From positions 1-21,530 of IMG/VR virus record IMGVR_UViG_3300020198_000122: 21,530 nucleotides of DNA. One strand, given 5' to 3'. Under the pieces are notes generated by a model. That model saw only the letters and a program-made list of their open reading frames with translations. It was not told the origin of the DNA and searched no databases. This document shows positions 19,826 through 21,530 of the stretch, piece after piece. Numbering within the stretch: position 1 is the stretch's first letter; each line of letters begins with the position of its first letter. Position numbers and translations under genes: made by a program. Origin of the DNA: a virus.

Positions 19826-21530
19826 GTTGCTATCGCCACTCGCTTCCATGTGTTCGTTGCCGTGCAGACATAGATGTAGTTCTCGTCGTGGCAGATGTCG
19901 CCCTTGATTCCCGTCGTACCTGTTGTCGCGATGGTGCGCTGGGTCACGAGCCGCAGGTTCTGACCGCTCACGATCAGCGTGCTCGATGTCGTCCCGTCCA
20001 CCGTGGTCTGCGTGGTCGTCGTCGAGTTGATCAGCGTGGTATTCGAGCCTGATCCTGTGCGGTTGTATCCGATGACGATGCAGTTGTCGTCGGTCGCCGT
20101 GCCGACGGTTGACTGCGAGCCGAGGATGACATTCTGATCGGCACTCGTCGCTGTGCCTCCTGCGTTGTTGCCGATGAAGACATTGTTGTTGCCTGTCGTC
20201 AGGACATCGCCCGCCTGATATCCGATCATCGTGTTGGCGGTGCCGTCGTTCCTGTCGCCGCCAGCGAAGTAGCCCACGCCCGTGCAGAAGGTGCCATCGT
20301 TGTCGTACAGCGCGTCCGCGCCGACACCGACACACGATGAGCCTGTGTTCGAGAAGAGTGCGCCGGGACCGATGCCCATGCACGAGGTCGCCGTGTTGCC
20401 GTTCAGCGCGTTGTAGCCGATCGCCACGATCTGGGAGCCTGTGTTGTTGAGTCCTGCGTTCTGACCGACACCGACGCAGATGTTCTTGTTGTTGCCCGAG
20501 AGCGCAGACTGACCGAGTGCAGCGCATGTCGTCGGATCAGGTGCGCTTGCGCTGGCTGTGCCGACCGTGATGCCGCTGACCGTGCAGTCCTTTGCGAAGC
20601 CGCCGCCACCGCTCACGATCAACGCACCCGTGGTGTTGCTTGTGCTCGCCTGTGTGCTGCCGACTCGCACCGCCTTCGCTGCTGCAATGCCGCCCGAGCA
20701 GACGATCGCGCCCGTGCTCGTCGATGAAGTCTCGGTCGTATTCGACACTGTCAACACACCCGCAACGCTGCCTGTGCCACCAATAAACGCTGCACCGCTA
20801 ACACCGATGCCACCCGTAATCACGACTGACGCTGCTGTCGTGCTCGTCGCAGTTGCCTCCTCGGTAATTGCCACTCGATTAGTTTCAATGCTGTTGGCAA
20901 TCACCGAAAAGGTCAGTTGCCCGTCGATCGAGCCTGCTGTGACATCGCTGATCTGCGCGTGGATGTTCGCGTAGGTTTCCTCGTTGCTGAGGCTGTCGTT
21001 TCCACGGAAGCGGATGCGACCGAGCGTGTCGTTGTTCGCAGGCGTTGCACTAAGCCTCGTCAGCACGAGATCAGGAGCAGCCTGTGCTCCATCCGCCTCA
21101 CTCTTCACCGTTAGCGCATCGACGGGGAGTGAGGTTGCGCCGATATTGACGACTAATGCACCGTTGCTCGACCACTGAGGACCGCCCGTGGAGAGTTTCG
21201 CAGGCGTGATCGTGCCGTCGTCGATCGTCCACACGAGACCGCTGCCGCTGACCGTGATGTCGCCGTAGTCGCCGTCCGCGAGCGTTGCCGATGTGCCGTC
21301 CGCGCCTCGCTCGCCCTTCGGTCCACGCGATCCCGTCTTGCCTGCCTCGGCGAGCACCTGCCATCCCGAGCCTGTCACGGGCGACTGCATCGTCGCCGCC
21401 ACACACACGAACGCGCCGCCCTCATACCCGACGATGTCGCCGACCTCGTACCGCTGACCCTGCGAGTACGCGCCGCGCCACCGCAGCCCGTCCGCGCCCG
21501 GCTCACCCTGCGGACCCTGAACGCCCTGCT
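19819..21530 (-). CDS. Composite collagen-like tail fibre protein, 5' end cut by window edge
   Basis: About 569 residues are visible. At the edge lies a collagen-like GVQGPQGEPGADG stretch, then a module of W-RGAYSQGQRYEVGDIV type (about 21493-21345) resembling the CBM5/12-like domains common in phage fibres, then a second collagen-like GSRGPKGERGADG. Next come Gly/Ser/Thr repeats of the GIGVSGAAFIGGTGSVAG kind. Then, at about 20090-20520, are repeats with GxNA/IGxxA spacing (GYNALNGNT, GADALYDNDG) like trimeric YadA-type heads. The protein ends WKRVAIATW. It probably forms a trimeric host-binding fibre. A GTG at 21408 is not the true start, because homologous sequence continues upstream to the edge. 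Confidence 0.87.
   Translation of the reverse strand, partial: QGVQGPQGEPGADGLRWRGAYSQGQRYEVGDIVGYEGGAFVCVAATMQSPVTGSGWQVLAEAGKTGSRGPKGERGADGTSATLADGDYGDITVSGSGLVWTIDDGTITPAKLSTGGPQWSSNGALVVNIGATSLPVDALTVKSEADGAQAAPDLVLTRLSATPANNDTLGRIRFRGNDSLSNEETYANIHAQISDVTAGSIDGQLTFSVIANSIETNRVAITEEATATSTTAASVVITGGIGVSGAAFIGGTGSVAGVLTVSNTTETSSTSTGAIVCSGGIAAAKAVRVGSTQASTSNTTGALIVSGGGGFAKDCTVSGITVGTASASAPDPTTCAALGQSALSGNNKNICVGVGQNAGLNNTGSQIVAIGYNALNGNTATSCMGIGPGALFSNTGSSCVGVGADALYDNDGTFCTGVGYFAGGDRNDGTANTMIGYQAGDVLTTGNNNVFIGNNAGGTATSADQNVILGSQSTVGTATDDNCIVIGYNRTGSGSNTTLINSTTTTQTTVDGTTSSTLIVSGQNLRLVTQRTIATTGTTGIKGDICHDENYIYVCTATNTWKRVAIATW

Noticed and set aside
21408-21408. GTG as start of the fibre gene
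   Set aside because: In-frame collagen-like and CBM-like sequence continues upstream to the window edge, so the true start lies outside.

Overview
The window is a stretch of a tailed-phage (siphovirus-type) genome or prophage. Every gene I can support lies on the minus strand, so the biological order runs from position 21530 down to 1. The evidence is a nearly complete HK97-like head and tail module: a Mu gpF/SPP1 gp7-type head morphogenesis protein, a prohead protease, an HK97-fold capsid protein, head-tail connectors, a tail terminator, a tail tube protein, a frameshifted tail assembly chaperone and a tape measure protein. A compact replication and recombination cassette follows. The DNA looks GC-rich by eye. 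Genes are packed tightly with ATGA, TGATG, GTGA and TTGA junctions, and most starts have good AGGAGG-like ribosome binding sites, so the host is an SD-using, probably GC-rich bacterium. Nothing in the window identifies the host or shows integration: there is no integrase, att site, tRNA, CRISPR array or IS element. Terminase and portal must lie beyond position 21530.

Layout in transcription order. 21530-19321: a composite collagen-like tail fibre (5' end cut by the window edge) and two small helical proteins. 19321-15737: head morphogenesis protein, prohead protease, major capsid protein and a small putative decoration protein, closed by an intrinsic terminator at about 15.7 kb. 15663-14386: a methyltransferase-glycosyltransferase fusion placed like a moron behind that terminator. 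14377-11853: gp6-like connector with an inserted domain, head-closure protein with a TTG start, HK97 gp10-like protein, tail terminator and tail tube. 11856-11094: a small unknown protein, then the tail assembly chaperone with a textbook GGGAAAC -1 frameshift site. 11089-4282: a short tape measure protein, four unrecognised tail or virion proteins (including a 1030-residue cysteine-rich protein) and a small zinc-ribbon protein, ended by a strong 11-bp terminator hairpin.

4233-3940 is a non-coding control region with inverted repeats and a weak promoter candidate. From 3939 to 1 runs an early-type operon: five very small proteins with duplicated translation-initiation sequences, a 126-residue unknown, an ERF-family annealing protein fused to a C-terminal domain with an SSB-like tip, two small unknowns, a DUF1376-type replication protein gene that contains iteron-like repeats, and a partial gene at the left edge.

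The observations most worth following up are the frameshift site in the tail chaperone, the methyltransferase-glycosyltransferase fusion inside the head module, the SSB-like tip on the annealing protein, the repeat cluster inside the replication gene (a possible embedded origin), and the large cysteine-rich tail protein. I see no clear sign of a wholly new defence or mobile system.
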